A DNA stretch of 64,000 bases, taken from contig KQ964254.1 in the NCBI GenBank assembly GCA_001566295.1, forward strand, positions 558,001 to 622,000, given 5' to 3'. The notes under the pieces were generated by a model. It did no database searches. It saw only the letters and a list, made by a program, of their open reading frames with translations, and was not told where the DNA came from. Below are positions 33,993 through 45,858 of this stretch, piece after piece. Source of the stretch: Microdochium bolleyi (Eukaryota > Ascomycota > Sordariomycetes > Xylariales > Microdochiaceae). Every line of letters starts with the position of its first letter. Positions within the stretch are counted from its first letter, which is position 1. The position numbers and the translations under genes are program-made.

Positions 33993-34470
33993 TTAAGAGA
34001 TGCGCTTCTCGACCTGTACAAATTGTCAATAGGTGTGCGGAACTCTCAGGAAAGAAAGTGTACATACCTTCCAGGGGTTGTTGACTTCGAAGCCTGCAGG
34101 CGCCCTCGCAGCATCGATCTGACCACGGATGCTGCCCGTGAGTCTCCTGTCACGGTCCATCACTACAGAGCACCATGTATGTTAGCCTTATCCTTCCCGC
34201 ATGCTATGCAACTGTAACTTCGCGTCGTGGTGTCGGTCGAGACGGATCTGGGTGTATCGTACTCTGTCTGTCCCATTGGTCTACTGATCGCCGCGCCCGC
34301 TTGCCACCGTTCTGCCAGTTACGGAACTTCGAGAGACCGGCGCCGCTGGCGCCGAACATCTAAAAGAGCTTGTTAGAGCTGCCACGGAATGCATGTTGCG
34401 AGCCCGAGGACGTGATGCTCACAGCAAGGATGATTCCATAGGGAATCAAGGCCTCGAAGGGAATGGCCAT
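33993..34470 (-). CDS. Complex I 9.5 kDa subunit (NDUFA1/MWFE homologue)
   Basis: This is a small gene of four exons, complement(33993-34013, 34068-34162, 34263-34359, 34423-34470), giving 86 aa. It is easy to miss because no exon exceeds 97 bp. The spliced protein begins MAIPFEALIPYGIILA, continues MFGASGAGLSKFRNWQNGGKRARRS and VDQWDRQMMDRDRRLTGSI, and ends with APAGFEVNNPWKVEKRIS. This fits what I recall of the fungal NADH:ubiquinone oxidoreductase 9.5 kDa subunit, a one-helix membrane-arm accessory subunit of mitochondrial complex I. The first hydrophobic stretch (IPYGIILAMFGASGAGL) would be the membrane helix and is split by an intron at 34360-34422. The other introns are 34163-34262 and 34014-34067; all keep phase. 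The join DRQ-M-MDRDRR depends on a GTACGA donor, which is weak but gives the expected family sequence. Confidence 0.88.
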
Positions 34471-35211
34471 TGTGGGAGAGAGACGCGATTGTTTCGTCGA
34501 GAATTGTATCGGTAAGTCGGTCTATGATAAGCAGAGCTTCGTACGCTGCTGCGATGCTGTAGGGCCAGTCGCTGTCTGCCGTAGTCGAGGCGGCCGAATT
34601 GCACTCACTGACGATGTCGTCGTGCATGAGCTCTGACACTCAAGCAATTGAGCCAGTCTCATTGGATGTCACTGCCCCCACATGCTGACTACAAAATGCT
34701 GCTCTTACCGTGCCACACAGTACAACGGACAGTACGCCGCGTACATGCCAGCATGGTCCCCAATTCCAAGGTTAACCCAGAGGTGGAGCAGCGGTGCGGC
34801 ACCACCCATGGTCATCTTCCCCCCAGAGGCGTTTGGAAAGATCCAAGGACCGCGAGAAGCGTCGCGCCGGACAGCGTGTCCCATCACCACATTGCGATAA
34901 AAACAATCCGACTAGACTAGCACGCGCCAAATCGACCAAAGCTTCCATCACGGTGCAAAGAAAACCACCTTGCCCATTGTGTGGTCAAGGCCCGCGCGTT
35001 CAGCTCACACCTAGCTTAGGCCGCAGCTCCACGCAAACGACACCGACACCCTCGGCAGCCACGCCACACTCATGCTTCTGACATGAAGTGGCAACCTTGA
35101 GAAGACCGAAGAAGGCGAACAGAGTGTCAAGCACTCGGCTTGTGGTCCAACGCGCGCGCCTGGCGCATCACTTCTTGCCTCGCCCCACTACGGCGCGGGC
35201 TTGTCGCGACA
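34471..35211. other. Divergent promoter region of complex I subunit and SAS3 genes
   Basis: About 740 bp lie between two divergent start codons. Open frames are short and overlapping, without recognisable family features. No RNA gene was seen. Confidence 0.5.
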
Positions 35212-38200
35212 ATGAGCAGCGCCCAGGCCATGCAGGAAGAGCTTCAACAGAGCATTGTGCTTAGTGAGGGCGATGCCGACTACGACGAAGACGACCAGGG
35301 CAACATGGACATCGATCGAGCAATAGAGGCGGACGAAGGCGCAGAAGGGGATAATATGAATGCCGCTGGTCACCGACGGCCACACAGCGAGAGAAGAAGC
35401 AGAAAGGATGACGACGACGAAGATGCTGAGGATGCTTCAGAAGATCAGAACACTTACGAAGATGCACTCGAAGGTGATCTGAGTGAGATCGAAGATGCAG
35501 AAGCCGAGGAGAGCGACGACGATGCCAACGATAGCGCTGAAGAAGAAGAGAACGAAGACGCGTCCATGGGCGAGATTGATGCCGAAGGAGAAGAGGACGA
35601 CGAGCCTGCATCGCACACGCAAGCCAGCCAAGAGGACGAGGAAGACGAAGACGAAGACGAAGCTGAGGGTGTCGGTGCCGTTAAGATCAGACCTGGAGAT
35701 ACAGACGAAGAGAGCGAAGATAGTGCTAGTGTCGCCTCGAGTGCATCCACGGACCACGAATCTGAAGCTGAATGGGAAGGAACGGCAGAGAATGAGGGTG
35801 AGGACGAGGACGAGGAATCTGAAAGCGCAAATCTCGGTCTGTGCCTGTTCTGCAAAAAGCCGGAGGAGAACGACCCGTCTGAGGAATTCGAGGCGTTTCT
35901 GGCCTGCAGCAGTTGCGGCGATCATGGTAAGGACCAGTGTCACCTAGCACCAGGACATCTCGCACATTTACTGACCATATCGTCAACAGCTCACCAACAG
36001 TGCGCACGCGATGCCGCATCGCTCAGTGATCAGAATAGTAAGTCTTGTGTGGACCTCCAAGCCTTCATGTCGTGCAAAGACACTTACCAATTTTCGCAGC
36101 TGCCTCCAAATGGAGGTGTCCGGAGTGTGCGGAAGCAGACGCATCCAACTCTGAGCACGACGAATATGCACAGGACGTAGTGCGGTCGTTAGAAGTCGAT
36201 GATGATGCTGAGCCATCTGGGTCACGTAGCGGCACATCCGGTCCGTGTTCCCTGACCGATGTGACGAACAGGCCTCAGAGCAGTTCGGATTCTCGGGTGC
36301 TTAGGAAGAGGAAAGGGTCCGAGGACGGTGCAGATGACGAAAATATGGTGCTTCGAAAACGGCACAGAAGCACGCCCGACAGAACCCTCGCTGGCCAGGA
36401 CGACAGCATGAATGACGATGACAGCACGCTTCGGCCGCGGTCTGTGCGGTCTGTTCGCCAAAAGACAGCAGGCACTAATCACCCGTGTACAATCATCAAA
36501 AGCTCACGGTCAAGTCTCGTTCTCAGCATACGAGTCAAGAACGACGAATTGTCAAAGATCTTGTCAAAGAAGCCAAAGCCCTCCAAGAAGAGGTCGCATC
36601 GTGCGGCAACGAACCGGCCACCGCAAACAGGTGGAGCAGCGCGTGAAGTGCCCGCGTCAGACGTGCTACCAGTGTCATCTGTATTTGGTCCAAGCTACTC
36701 GCAGCCATTTTATTCCTTCTACGACAAGGAGACGGACGAGCTCAAAGGCAAGCCATATGGTGGCATCCTCACTGAGCAAGAAGCAGACACGACCAAAACC
36801 CTGCCCACTAAAGATGATCGGAGGCGGTTCGATGAAGCGAAACAGAAGGCCGAGGAGGAATGGAGAAATCGTCTATTGGCTATGCAGGCTGAGGCGGAAT
36901 TGCAACCTGTTAAGAAGTCCAAAAAGACCCAAGGACCAGCGAGCCAGATCGAGTGCATCGAGTTCGGCGGCTGGGAGATCGACACCTGGTACGCGGCACC
37001 ATACCCAGAGGAGTACAGTCGCAATCGCGTTCTCTACATCTGCGAGTTCTGCTTGAAGTATATGAACTCGGATTACGTGGCCTGGCGCCACAAGCTCAAG
37101 TGCCCGGCGAAACACCCACCAGGCGATGAGATCTACCGGCAAGGCTCTATATCATTCTTCGAGGTCGATGGTCGGAAAAATCCGGTGTATTGCCAGAATC
37201 TTTGCTTGCTCGCCAAGCTGTTTCTTGGCTCAAAGACACTCTACTACGACGTTGAGCCCTTTCTCTTCTATGTGCTCTGCGAGTACGATGACATGGGTTA
37301 TCATTTCGTAGGGTACTTCTCCAAGGAGAAGAGGGCGAGTAGTCAGAACAATGTCAGTTGTATTCTGACCCTACCTATTCACCAGCGCAAGGGATACGGC
37401 AATCTCCTCATCGACTTCTCGTACCTACTCACGAAAGTCGAGGAAAAGACCGGATCACCAGAAAAGCCATTGTCAGATATGGGCCTGGTCTCCTATCGCA
37501 ACTACTGGAGGCTCATACTATGCCAGTACCTTCTCAACACCGCCTCAGAAGATCGCACGGTTTGCAAAGGTCTTAGCATTCGACAAATCTCTGATGACAC
37601 CGGCATGGTTCCAGATGACGTTGTGTCAGCTCTCGAGGGCCTCCGCTGTTTAGTGCGAGATCCAGTGAGCGGCTTGTATGCCTTCAGGGTTGATTTTGCG
37701 TACTGTCGCCAGTATGTCGAGAAGTGGGACTCGAAAGGTTATGTCAAGCTGAATCCCAACGCTCTAACATGGACGCCATACGTCATGGGTCGAAGCAATG
37801 CGACCAACTTTGAGCTGGGACCCGCTATCAGCACGATTGCTCCCCGTGACGAAGACGAAGATGTCAAGGCCACAGCTGTTCACGTGCTGGCCAGCAGCGG
37901 TATCGCAACGGGCGACTTTGCTCTAGCTCTGGGCGCAGAACGCAAGAGCATTGCGGAATTGGGCGCGGGCGTACTTGAGTCAACTGAGCCAAATGACAAC
38001 GCTGTTCTCAAGCCCGAGCCTAGTGGGGAGTTGAATAGCGTGAGCACTATGACGGCTGAGAACAACGAGAACATCCGCCAGCCTGCAGGGTCACTCGGCT
38101 TGACATCTGAAGAGAAGCCCTTCGTGCCATGGGAGAAGGCTTACGAGGACATCCCAATACACCGCTTCGTTGTGTATCCGCCCGTCAACCCGCGGCGGCC

Positions 38201-38708
38201 CACTGCACTACGCACCACATCAACCATCATCAGGCCGACTCTTCCGCGAGCCCCTTCATCAGCTTCCCGGCCTCGACCACGACCACGGCGGCCATCTGGA
38301 GCTACGCCTCGGCCTCGCAAGTCATCGTCCAGCCAAAAGAAGAGCAGCTCTTCCAAACGCAAATCAGGTGGTACCGGCAGAGGTCCTGGCCGGTGGCCCA
38401 AGGGCACAAAGAAGAGTGACTACGGCAACGCGGATAGTGGACCTGGTCTTCCCCCAGCTTGGGTTGAGCGACAACGGCAGCTCAAGGCCAGCGGCCAGCC
38501 TGCTGTCGACTTGGCTGCAGGGGACACTGTCAACGTACACACGCCAGACGCTTCCAAAGAGACTGCTGGCATTCACACCAGCGCAGCACGGCTTCAGCTC
38601 AGCAATGGTGGAGTCGCAGAAGATGATGAGGGGATTGATCTGGTTGTCAGCGACGTCCAGGTTGACAACGGTGAGGATGACGTGGATGCTGAGGGCGAAG
38701 AAGAGTGA
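35212..38708 (+). CDS. sas3: MYST histone acetyltransferase SAS3 (NuA3 catalytic subunit type)
   Basis: Exons are 35212-35926, 35990-36037 and 36100-38708, giving 1123 aa. Introns of 63 and 62 bp keep phase and restore a PHD-type finger split across three exons (LCLFCKKPEEN...CSSCGDH, HQQCARD, WRCPECAEA). The N terminus (about residues 15-215) is extremely acidic. The MYST core has the zinc finger CEFCLKYMNSDYVAWRHKLKC (from about 569), the catalytic cysteine in NVSCILTLP (about Cys675), the acetyl-CoA loop QRKGYGNL, and the catalytic glutamate in SPEKPLSDMG (about Glu709). The 34-residue Cys-Glu spacing equals that in yeast Esa1. The C terminus is basic and Ser-rich, with an AT-hook-like TGRGPGRWPKGT, then acidic. 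PHD plus MYST points to Sas3/MOZ, which acetylates histone H3, rather than Esa1. Confidence 0.93.
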
Positions 38709-39438
38709 GGTCTATTCATTCAAGGACCATTCATCTTGGTAGACAAGAGTGCTCGCCTCGTCGCCACATCGGCAAGGCTATCATTGATTTTTCTGCCAAA
38801 TTTTCTATTCTTTTAGGGCTTAGCAGGGAGTTGGCTGATTACTGATTTCTGCGGACAAAGGCAGGCATCCCCACGCAGCAATGGCCTGGAGCGCCGGTGC
38901 TGCATGCTTGAGTGCTGGAACTTACTTTTCTGGTGGTACCGTAGATATGGTCACGAACGGTGTTAGAAAATTACTCTACATCTTCAGCTGACTCTTGTGT
39001 CATCGATGAAACTATGTTTATCATCTCATCAAAGTAGTTATACACTTTGGCAGCTCTACACTCTCGAAATTGAAAAATGGACAGAGGCATCGAAGAAACC
39101 CCAGGAGTGCTGCCAAGCCGGCCCCACTTTGACATCCCCTGAACTCGTACCCCCAGCCCAACGAACACCTGGACATCTGGGGTCTTGAGGGTCAAGTTTC
39201 ATATTCTGTCGTTATGAGCACACAACCTCCTCCAAAGCGTCACTACTTATCATTTTCGGATCATTATCACGTGCTGCCCCTCGCTGAAATAGTGTCGTCC
39301 TCGAGTCATCGCAAGAAGAATCACGCAAGACGTGCAGTACTGGCAGCGCGGCCAGTCTTTGGCAGGGGAAGGACCAGATCTGCAGCCTCAGATCCTCGCA
39401 ACTGCTGGATGGCCCTTTTTGGACCATAAAGGACTCCG
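38709..39438. other. Intergenic region between SAS3 and glutaminyl cyclase
   Basis: Two plus-strand genes flank this stretch, which is the SAS3 3' UTR and cyclase promoter. A short plus-strand open frame directly upstream (39214-39429) has no recognisable features. No RNA gene or repeat was seen. Confidence 0.5.
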
Positions 39439-40614
39439 ATGGTGCACCTATCTGCCACTGCCGTCCTGCGGACGTGCGTCCACGCCCTCGTGCTCGCCGG
39501 CACGGCGCTCGGCTACACAGAACTATCAGACGACCGGCTCAAGCAGATAGACCTGGACCCGGCGGACTTCGACATCCACAACAAGGCCGGCCTTCTGGCC
39601 CCGTTGCTCATCACGCGCGTGCCCGGCACTGACGGCCAGGTCGTCGCGCAGCACCACTTTGTCAACTTCTTCGCCTCGCAGCTCCCATCGTGGAAGATCT
39701 CGTGGCAGAACTCGACGGGCACGACGCCGGCGACAGGCAGTCGCGAGATACCCTTCCAGAACATCATCATCAAGCGTGAGCCGCAGTGGTGTCTGGACCG
39801 CGAGGGGTCATGTGGCTTGCTCACGCTCGTCGCGCATTATGATTCCAAGATCGCGCCAGCCGGGTTCATCGGCGCGACGGACTCGGCTGCGCCGTGCGCC
39901 ATGCTGATGTACGCGGCCAGGGCGATCGACGGGCAGCTCACGAAGTTGTGGGCGAACATGGAGAAGAGCGGGGAGAAGACGAATGTCGGCGTGCAGATCA
40001 TTCTGCTGGACGGGGAGGAGGCATTTTTGTCGTGGACGGCGACGGATTCGCTGTACGGGTCGCGGTAAGTCATCTGCTCTCTGCTCACGAGCAAGGGATA
40101 CCTCATGAAGAGTGAGTCAGGCTGACGCCTACACAGAGCTCTGACGACCCAGTGGGAGGGCTCGCCGCTCCCCGGTATATCAACCTACCACGACCCAATG
40201 GACCAGATCAGCCTCTTCGTGCTGCTGGACCTGCTAGGTTCCGCCGAGCCATCGGTGCCCAGCTACTTCCAGTCGACGCACTGGGCGTACCAGCGGATGG
40301 CGCAGATTGAGAAGCGCATGCGTGACCTTGGCGCGCTCGAGGCGAAGCCTAAGAGGCAGTTCCTGCACGACCACGACAAGAAGGCCTCGTCGTTTTCGCA
40401 GTCGTGGATCAGCGACGACCATGAGCCGTTCATGCACAAGGGCGTGCCCATCCTACACATCATCACCAGCCCGTTCCCGCGGGTGTGGCACACGATGGAC
40501 GACGATGGGGAGCATCTCGATATGCCGACTGTTCATGACTGGGCCAAGATCACGCTGGCTTTCACGATGGAGTGGATGGACCTGATGAAGGTGTCTCCTA
40601 CGCCGAGGGACTGA
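39439..40614 (+). CDS. Secreted glutaminyl-peptide cyclotransferase (M28-like)
   Basis: Exons are 39439-40064 and 40137-40614 (intron 72 bp), giving 367 aa. The enzyme converts N-terminal Gln of secreted proteins into pyroglutamate. Residues 1 to about 25 form a signal peptide (LRTCVHALVLAGTALG then YTELS). The fold is that of the zinc-dependent M28 family as used by animal-type QC: LVAHYDSK and GATDSAAPCAML give the first ligand region, ILLDGEEAF the acidic pair, and FPRVWHTMDDDGEHLD the closing histidine. It would act in the endoplasmic reticulum or Golgi. Length is in the QC range (about 340-370 aa). An aminopeptidase of the same family is a weaker alternative, since the WHTMDD motif and size favour QC. 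Confidence 0.9.
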
Positions 40615-41507
40615 GATGGAAGGGTTGGATTTGTACTCTTAAGGCATTGTATGGCAGACGATATACGTATACACAGCACGCAAGTTATCCTGGTTTGCGC
40701 CCATGGCTAGGCGGATTCAGACGGGAGGCTATGTTTGGTACTCGGGACATGAGAAAACTTAACTTGCTGCCCCGAGTGAATGCATGATTGGACCCTGCAT
40801 AATCGTATCAGAGATGACGTGGATCCAATGCGTCGACTCGACGGCAGATGAGCAATCCCGTGCTGCAGGTCTCGCCAGGTGCCCATGAGACCTCGCGCGT
40901 CGGCACCGTACTCACTGAAGAGACTGATAGACGTTGCTCACGGGTCGTGAAGCGGCTGCCCTGTCTATGAAGTGTGCATGTGTGCCATGGCCACTGCGGT
41001 CTTGGCATTACGCGGCATGGGACTTTGGGAAGCGACTCCACCTTAAGTCCACTGAGATCATCATCCCCCAGGCTGCGGCCGTCCTTGGGCCTGCTGCATC
41101 GCATCATCATCCGGTTTCGCCATCACGTTAAATACACAGCCTCTTGCGGCGCTGGACAATCAGGCAGCCTTCTAGAAGCATTTCGCCCCTCCTGCGACAC
41201 AGCCGTGTGCACCTCAAACGACGACGACAACACGCGGCTTCCCTATCACGACCACCTCCCTGGGCCGAGATCTCACCTTACGGTCCTCTCCAGCCTTCCA
41301 CTTTCGACCGCAGTCCCCACTTCGAGCAGCCCGAATTCAGGCAAGCCTCCCCCAGCCCAGCAGACCATCGCGGCCTGCGCGGGCTCGCACCTACATCATC
41401 AGCGGCAGCTCGCCCCAATCTCCCAGCTGCACACATCCCTCCATCGCCAACGACCACCCATCCGCCACTGAATCAGGTGCCCGGCCCGGGACCACAGCTC
41501 GCCCGCC
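40615..41507. other. Intergenic region and leader upstream of the epsin gene
   Basis: Two plus-strand genes flank this stretch. From about 41160 to 41500 the plus strand is C/A-rich with few G, as in long leaders of highly expressed genes. No recognised gene. Confidence 0.5.
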
Positions 41508-43562
41508 ATGTCCAAGGTAATGAGGAGTGTCAAGAATGTCACAAAGGGCTATTCGAACGTGCAGGTCAAGGTCCGTGAAGGTACGCAATCACCGCGCCCC
41601 CTCTCTCTCGCAACCCCGTCCAGCAGCTGCGCCATATCCGGCGCAGCTCGCTGCCGCTCAGGCTCGACCACGAGGACGCACCGCTGACTGTTTCCGCATC
41701 GCAGCGACCAGCAATGACCCATGGGGCCCAACGGGGACTCAGATGAGCGAGATCGCACAGCTCACCTACAACTCGTACGTCGCAACCCGTCCCACAACCG
41801 CACAATGACGCAACCCCTTGCGCGACTCGTAGGAACAGTTTCTAATAGCCAACACGACAACCAACAGGTCGACCGAGTTCTACGACATTGTGGACATGCT
41901 TGACAAGCGCCTCAACGACAAGGGCAAGAACTGGAGGCACGTCCTCAAGGCCCTCAAGGTGCTCGACTACTGCCTCCACGAAGGCTCCGAGCTCATCGTC
42001 ACATGGGCCCGCAAGAACATCTACATCATCAAGACCCTGCGCGAATTCATGTACATGGACGAGGATGGACGCGATGTCGGCCAGAATGGTACGTGCGACG
42101 CTGCATACCATTGCCGTCTTCCCGTCAACAGCTAACGATTGGCCTTGCAGTACGAGTCGCTGCCAAGGAGCTTACCGCGCTCATCATGGATGATGAGAGG
42201 CTGCGCGCCGAGCGAAGCGACAGAAAGACCTGGAAGTCTCGAGTCACAGGCATAGAAGAATACGGCAGCGATGGCGGCATGGGCGTTGGAGGCGGAGGCG
42301 GGGCTGGGCCCTCCCAGCCGCGCAGAGCCCGCGTCCAGCGCCAGTCGTCTGAGGATGACCTCGAGTATAAGCTTGCCATTGAGGCCAGCAAGAACCAAGA
42401 GGAAGAGGACAAGAGGAAACGACAGAGCCGAGGAGGCGCTGACGTCAGCGACGATGACCTGGCCAAGGCAATCCAGCTCAGCCGGGAAGAGGACGAGCGT
42501 CGCAGGCTGGAGCTCGAAAACACAAACGCCGCGTCGCTGTTCGACGACGACCCGGTACCGCAGCAACAGCAGACTGTCCAGCCCCAGTACACCAACATGG
42601 GTTATCAGCAGGGCAGCAATGTTGACTGGCTCGGGAACCCAATCGACCAGAGTCAGGGAATGCAGCAGCAGTACACAGGTATGCCGCAGATGGGCAACAA
42701 TTACACCGGCTTCCAACAACAGCAGCAGACTGGATTCAACAATGGCTTCGATGCGCAGCAGACCGGCATGTACAACAACCCGTACAGCCAGCAGATGCAG
42801 CAGCCGCAACAAACTATGCAAATGCAGCCTACCGGTTTCAACCCCTACGGTCAAGGTTTTGGGCAACCACAACAGCAGCAACAACAGCAGCTAGAGTCGC
42901 CAGTTCAGGCTGGCAGCAACAACCCTTGGGCCACTGGCAGTATGGGCAACAGCAACAACAATAACAATGCGCAGTCCGCAATGCAGCCGATGAAGACGGG
43001 CTCAAACAACCCCTTTGCGGCTGCCGGTAGACCGCAGACAGCTCGGCCACCAGCAATGCCTAGCTTTGGCAGTCTGCAAAGCCTCCCGGAACAGAAATCT
43101 CTTCAGACTTTCACGCCTCCTCCGGCACAATCTTCATTGTTCAACTCGCCGCCGCCTCAGCAGCAACAGCAACAGCAGCAGCCTTTCCAGACCCATACTC
43201 AGAGTCAGAAACCCATGACCGAACACGAGCAGCGACTCAATGCGCTGCTAGCCAGCGGCGAAGGCATGGATACTTTCGGCAACACAGGCGAACTCCGTAT
43301 CCCCGCACAGCACACGGCGCCCGGGACATTTGTCAACTCCGCTGGTATTGGTGCCCAGAAGCTCACCACGAACGCAACCGGAAACAATCCATTCATGCGT
43401 CAGCAGTTCACTGGCATGCCGACTCCGTCCTACGGCCAGCCTCAGATGCCCGCCGCGACTGGACCCGTGGGCGGCATGAATGGCGGTTATGGAGGCGGCA
43501 ACCCGTTCGCGGGACAACAGCAGCAGAATAAACAGCAGGGTGGTGACCTGATTCAATTCTAA
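41508..43562 (+). CDS. ent1: Epsin (ENTH domain, UIM, NPF, clathrin box)
   Basis: Exons are 41508-41580, 41705-41774, 41868-42088 and 42151-43562, giving 591 aa. The three introns (124, 93 and 62 bp) break the ENTH domain. The spliced N terminus MSKVMRSVKNVTKGYSNVQVKVREATSNDPWGP is the conserved lipid-binding ENTH start; the initial helix folds on PI(4,5)P2 and bends membranes during endocytosis. Two ubiquitin-interacting motifs follow (DDLEYKLAIEASKNQEEED and DDDLAKAIQLSREEDE). A long Gln/Asn-rich region then carries NPF motifs (NNPFAAAG, NNPFMRQ, GNPFAGQ) that bind EH-domain proteins such as Pan1 and Ede1. The last residues GDLIQF form a clathrin box at the extreme C terminus, as in yeast Ent1/Ent2. 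All hallmark parts are present and in order. Confidence 0.95.
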
Positions 43563-45858
43563 TTTGGGCACCATGTGGAGGTACGATATGGGGATGGCGA
43601 AGGGAGGCTTGAACTACCTCGAGCGAACCATGACTCAAACCGCCAAGCACGCTATGCTCAGTTTCTAGGGACGGGAAAATCATCAAATTCAACTCAGCAA
43701 CAAAAGTTGTGATGACGACGGCCTGTAAATACATTTTCTTTTGTAGCTGGTCAGGCGGCGGCGGCGGCCACTATCCGCCAACTTCGTCACACATATCGGT
43801 GGAGTAAGGCTAGTCGGGGCGAGGGCTCTTGATTCACCATGGCACACGTCTATGCCCTAGCCTCGACCCGAGCGCTCGTCCCTCATCCGCCTCCAGCGGG
43901 GATGAACAGTGGATGAAAAGGGGAGCCAGAGGATCCAGGCGAGCTCAGCAGACAAGACTGAGGCGTCGCGGGGAAGGAAGAGTTCGAAGAAGGAGATACT
44001 TCACATTTGCATATATACACCCTTGACGTTTAACTCATCGTTGTACTTTTGAAAAATAGTCCCGGAGTGCATTCGGGTCCAAGAAATGCCAGTGATCAAG
44101 TGGGTGGTGGGTGAGTGACAGATTGGAGAGCACCTGAGCATAGACGGCACAACAAGCAATGTTTTGTGGTTGGTGAATTATCCCTCAATAAATACGAGGA
44201 TTAGTTGTAGACCCCAGTCCGCTGGTTTTCGGCGATTTCATGATTGTCAAACTTTGATAATAATAAAATTCCTTGGGTTTTTGTTTTGCTTCATTGTCCT
44301 TTGGTTGGGTCGGTCGACGGTGATTTTCGGTCTTCTGCAACGGCAGTGTGCCTGCCTGTCTCATGCGACGAACGAGATACACCCTTCCCCTCCCCTCCCC
44401 TCCCAAGTACCTGATCTACACGCTCTCCGTGGGTCAAGACTGGGTGGACGCACCTCAGCTGCAGTTGGATATAATTTTGTGTACTTACCTACCTACTTAG
44501 GCCTAGGTATGTATCTAAGTATATACAGATGTACCCAAAAAAATTCAAGGTTTTTTTTTTTTTTGGGAAACAGAGCTGGAAACTTGATTTCCAGCCGCAC
44601 TGCGAAGTGGTGGTTGGTCTTCCTCTGTCTAAACTAGCGGATCATTTCTACCAGGCAATCTTGTTCTGTCTTTTCCGAATACGGGCACCAGTCACTCAGT
44701 GTTGTGTCTTTGTCGTCGGAGAAAGGAGAAAAAGGGTTCACCGCGCGCCGGTGTGCCTGCTGGTGACGAAGGGGAGTTCCTCCTTTTCTGAGTGTGTGTG
44801 TTCACTCTCTCTTCCTCTCTGTTTTTCTCCATTTCGTCGCGAATTTCGTCTTATCCCCTTCAGGCCTGGAATATCAGAGAAAAGAAGGAGTACAAAAATG
44901 ATCCCGCGTGCTGGTTTATGCGGCCTCGGTTCCTCATCTCTTCACTGTCAAGTCCCCTCCCAATATCTGCCGTGCTTTCAATTAATTGTTTCATTCTATT
45001 TATCTTTTACTTATCTCTCCTGGTCATTTCATATTCCTTCGAAAGTGTTCCTCCTTCTTGCCTTGCTCTCGTGCCCGTTTTTCGATGTACAGATTCTGCT
45101 AGTACTTTGTGCTTCGCTTCAAATACTGCACTGAAAAGACCTCGGTCCGAGTGGTGAACTTTGCACAAGGACAGAATATCTTGCAGCGATGGCAATTTAC
45201 TGCTGCCGCGGGATGTGGTCGAAAAACATGAGGATACGCGATCACAGACCGAGCAACCTAAGGTAGAAACGGTGGAATCATTTGGGAGGAGCACACGTCC
45301 TCTCTGGAAGTCATTGTCTTTTTTTCCAACTATATATTGACCAATGTGTGTAGAAAGAAAAGTTACCACGAATCCATAATCCGCAACGCCCATGTTGCTG
45401 CTGATGCTGAGAACTAGCAAAACTCTGGGAAGGACGCCTGACTCCTGACCATAACGCTGGTGCAGCACGGTTTACCCAGCGTGAGGGACGCGATTGCATA
45501 CCTTTTCCGACCCGGGACCTGATACGCGCCCCTTTAGGCTCGACCATGCTATATCCAAGCATGCCGACCTCTCACGCGAAGTCTCATGCCGGTGGCCTCG
45601 GACAACTGATTCCGCGATGGTTGATTGAGCGATGGGACATGGCACAGTCTCAAGGGGCACCTGCTGGCTGGAGATCTGTCAGGATGTAGACACCTTTTGG
45701 AGGTCCCGGAAGTGGCCCAGGTGTGTGGGAGGTCGCGACGGAGACAGCGTCTCGCTTGGGCACTCGCGTCGATCACCCCTGTGAACCTCCCGTCTGGCCA
45801 CTTGGTTGCTGCTACGCACACATCTGTGCGCAGGTCACCACAGACAAGCCCTCACTGT
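43563..45858. other. Long convergent intergenic region with pyrimidine-rich segment
   Basis: This 2.3 kb lies between converging epsin (+) and centrin (-) genes. It has a CCCCT run near 44385-44405, a TACCTACCTA/CCTAGGTA cluster near 44483-44512, and a T-run near 44551-44564. A broad pyrimidine-rich segment from about 44770 to 45120 carries many TCTC and TTC units on the plus strand. Two 120-200 residue open frames in that segment are compositional. Such length between converging genes suggests a non-coding transcript or an unannotated gene, but I find neither. Confidence 0.5.

Noticed and set aside
44529..45157. Plus-strand frames of 200 and 121 residues in the epsin-centrin gap
   Set aside because: They are Phe/Leu/Ser-rich from a pyrimidine-rich block, without a family resemblance.
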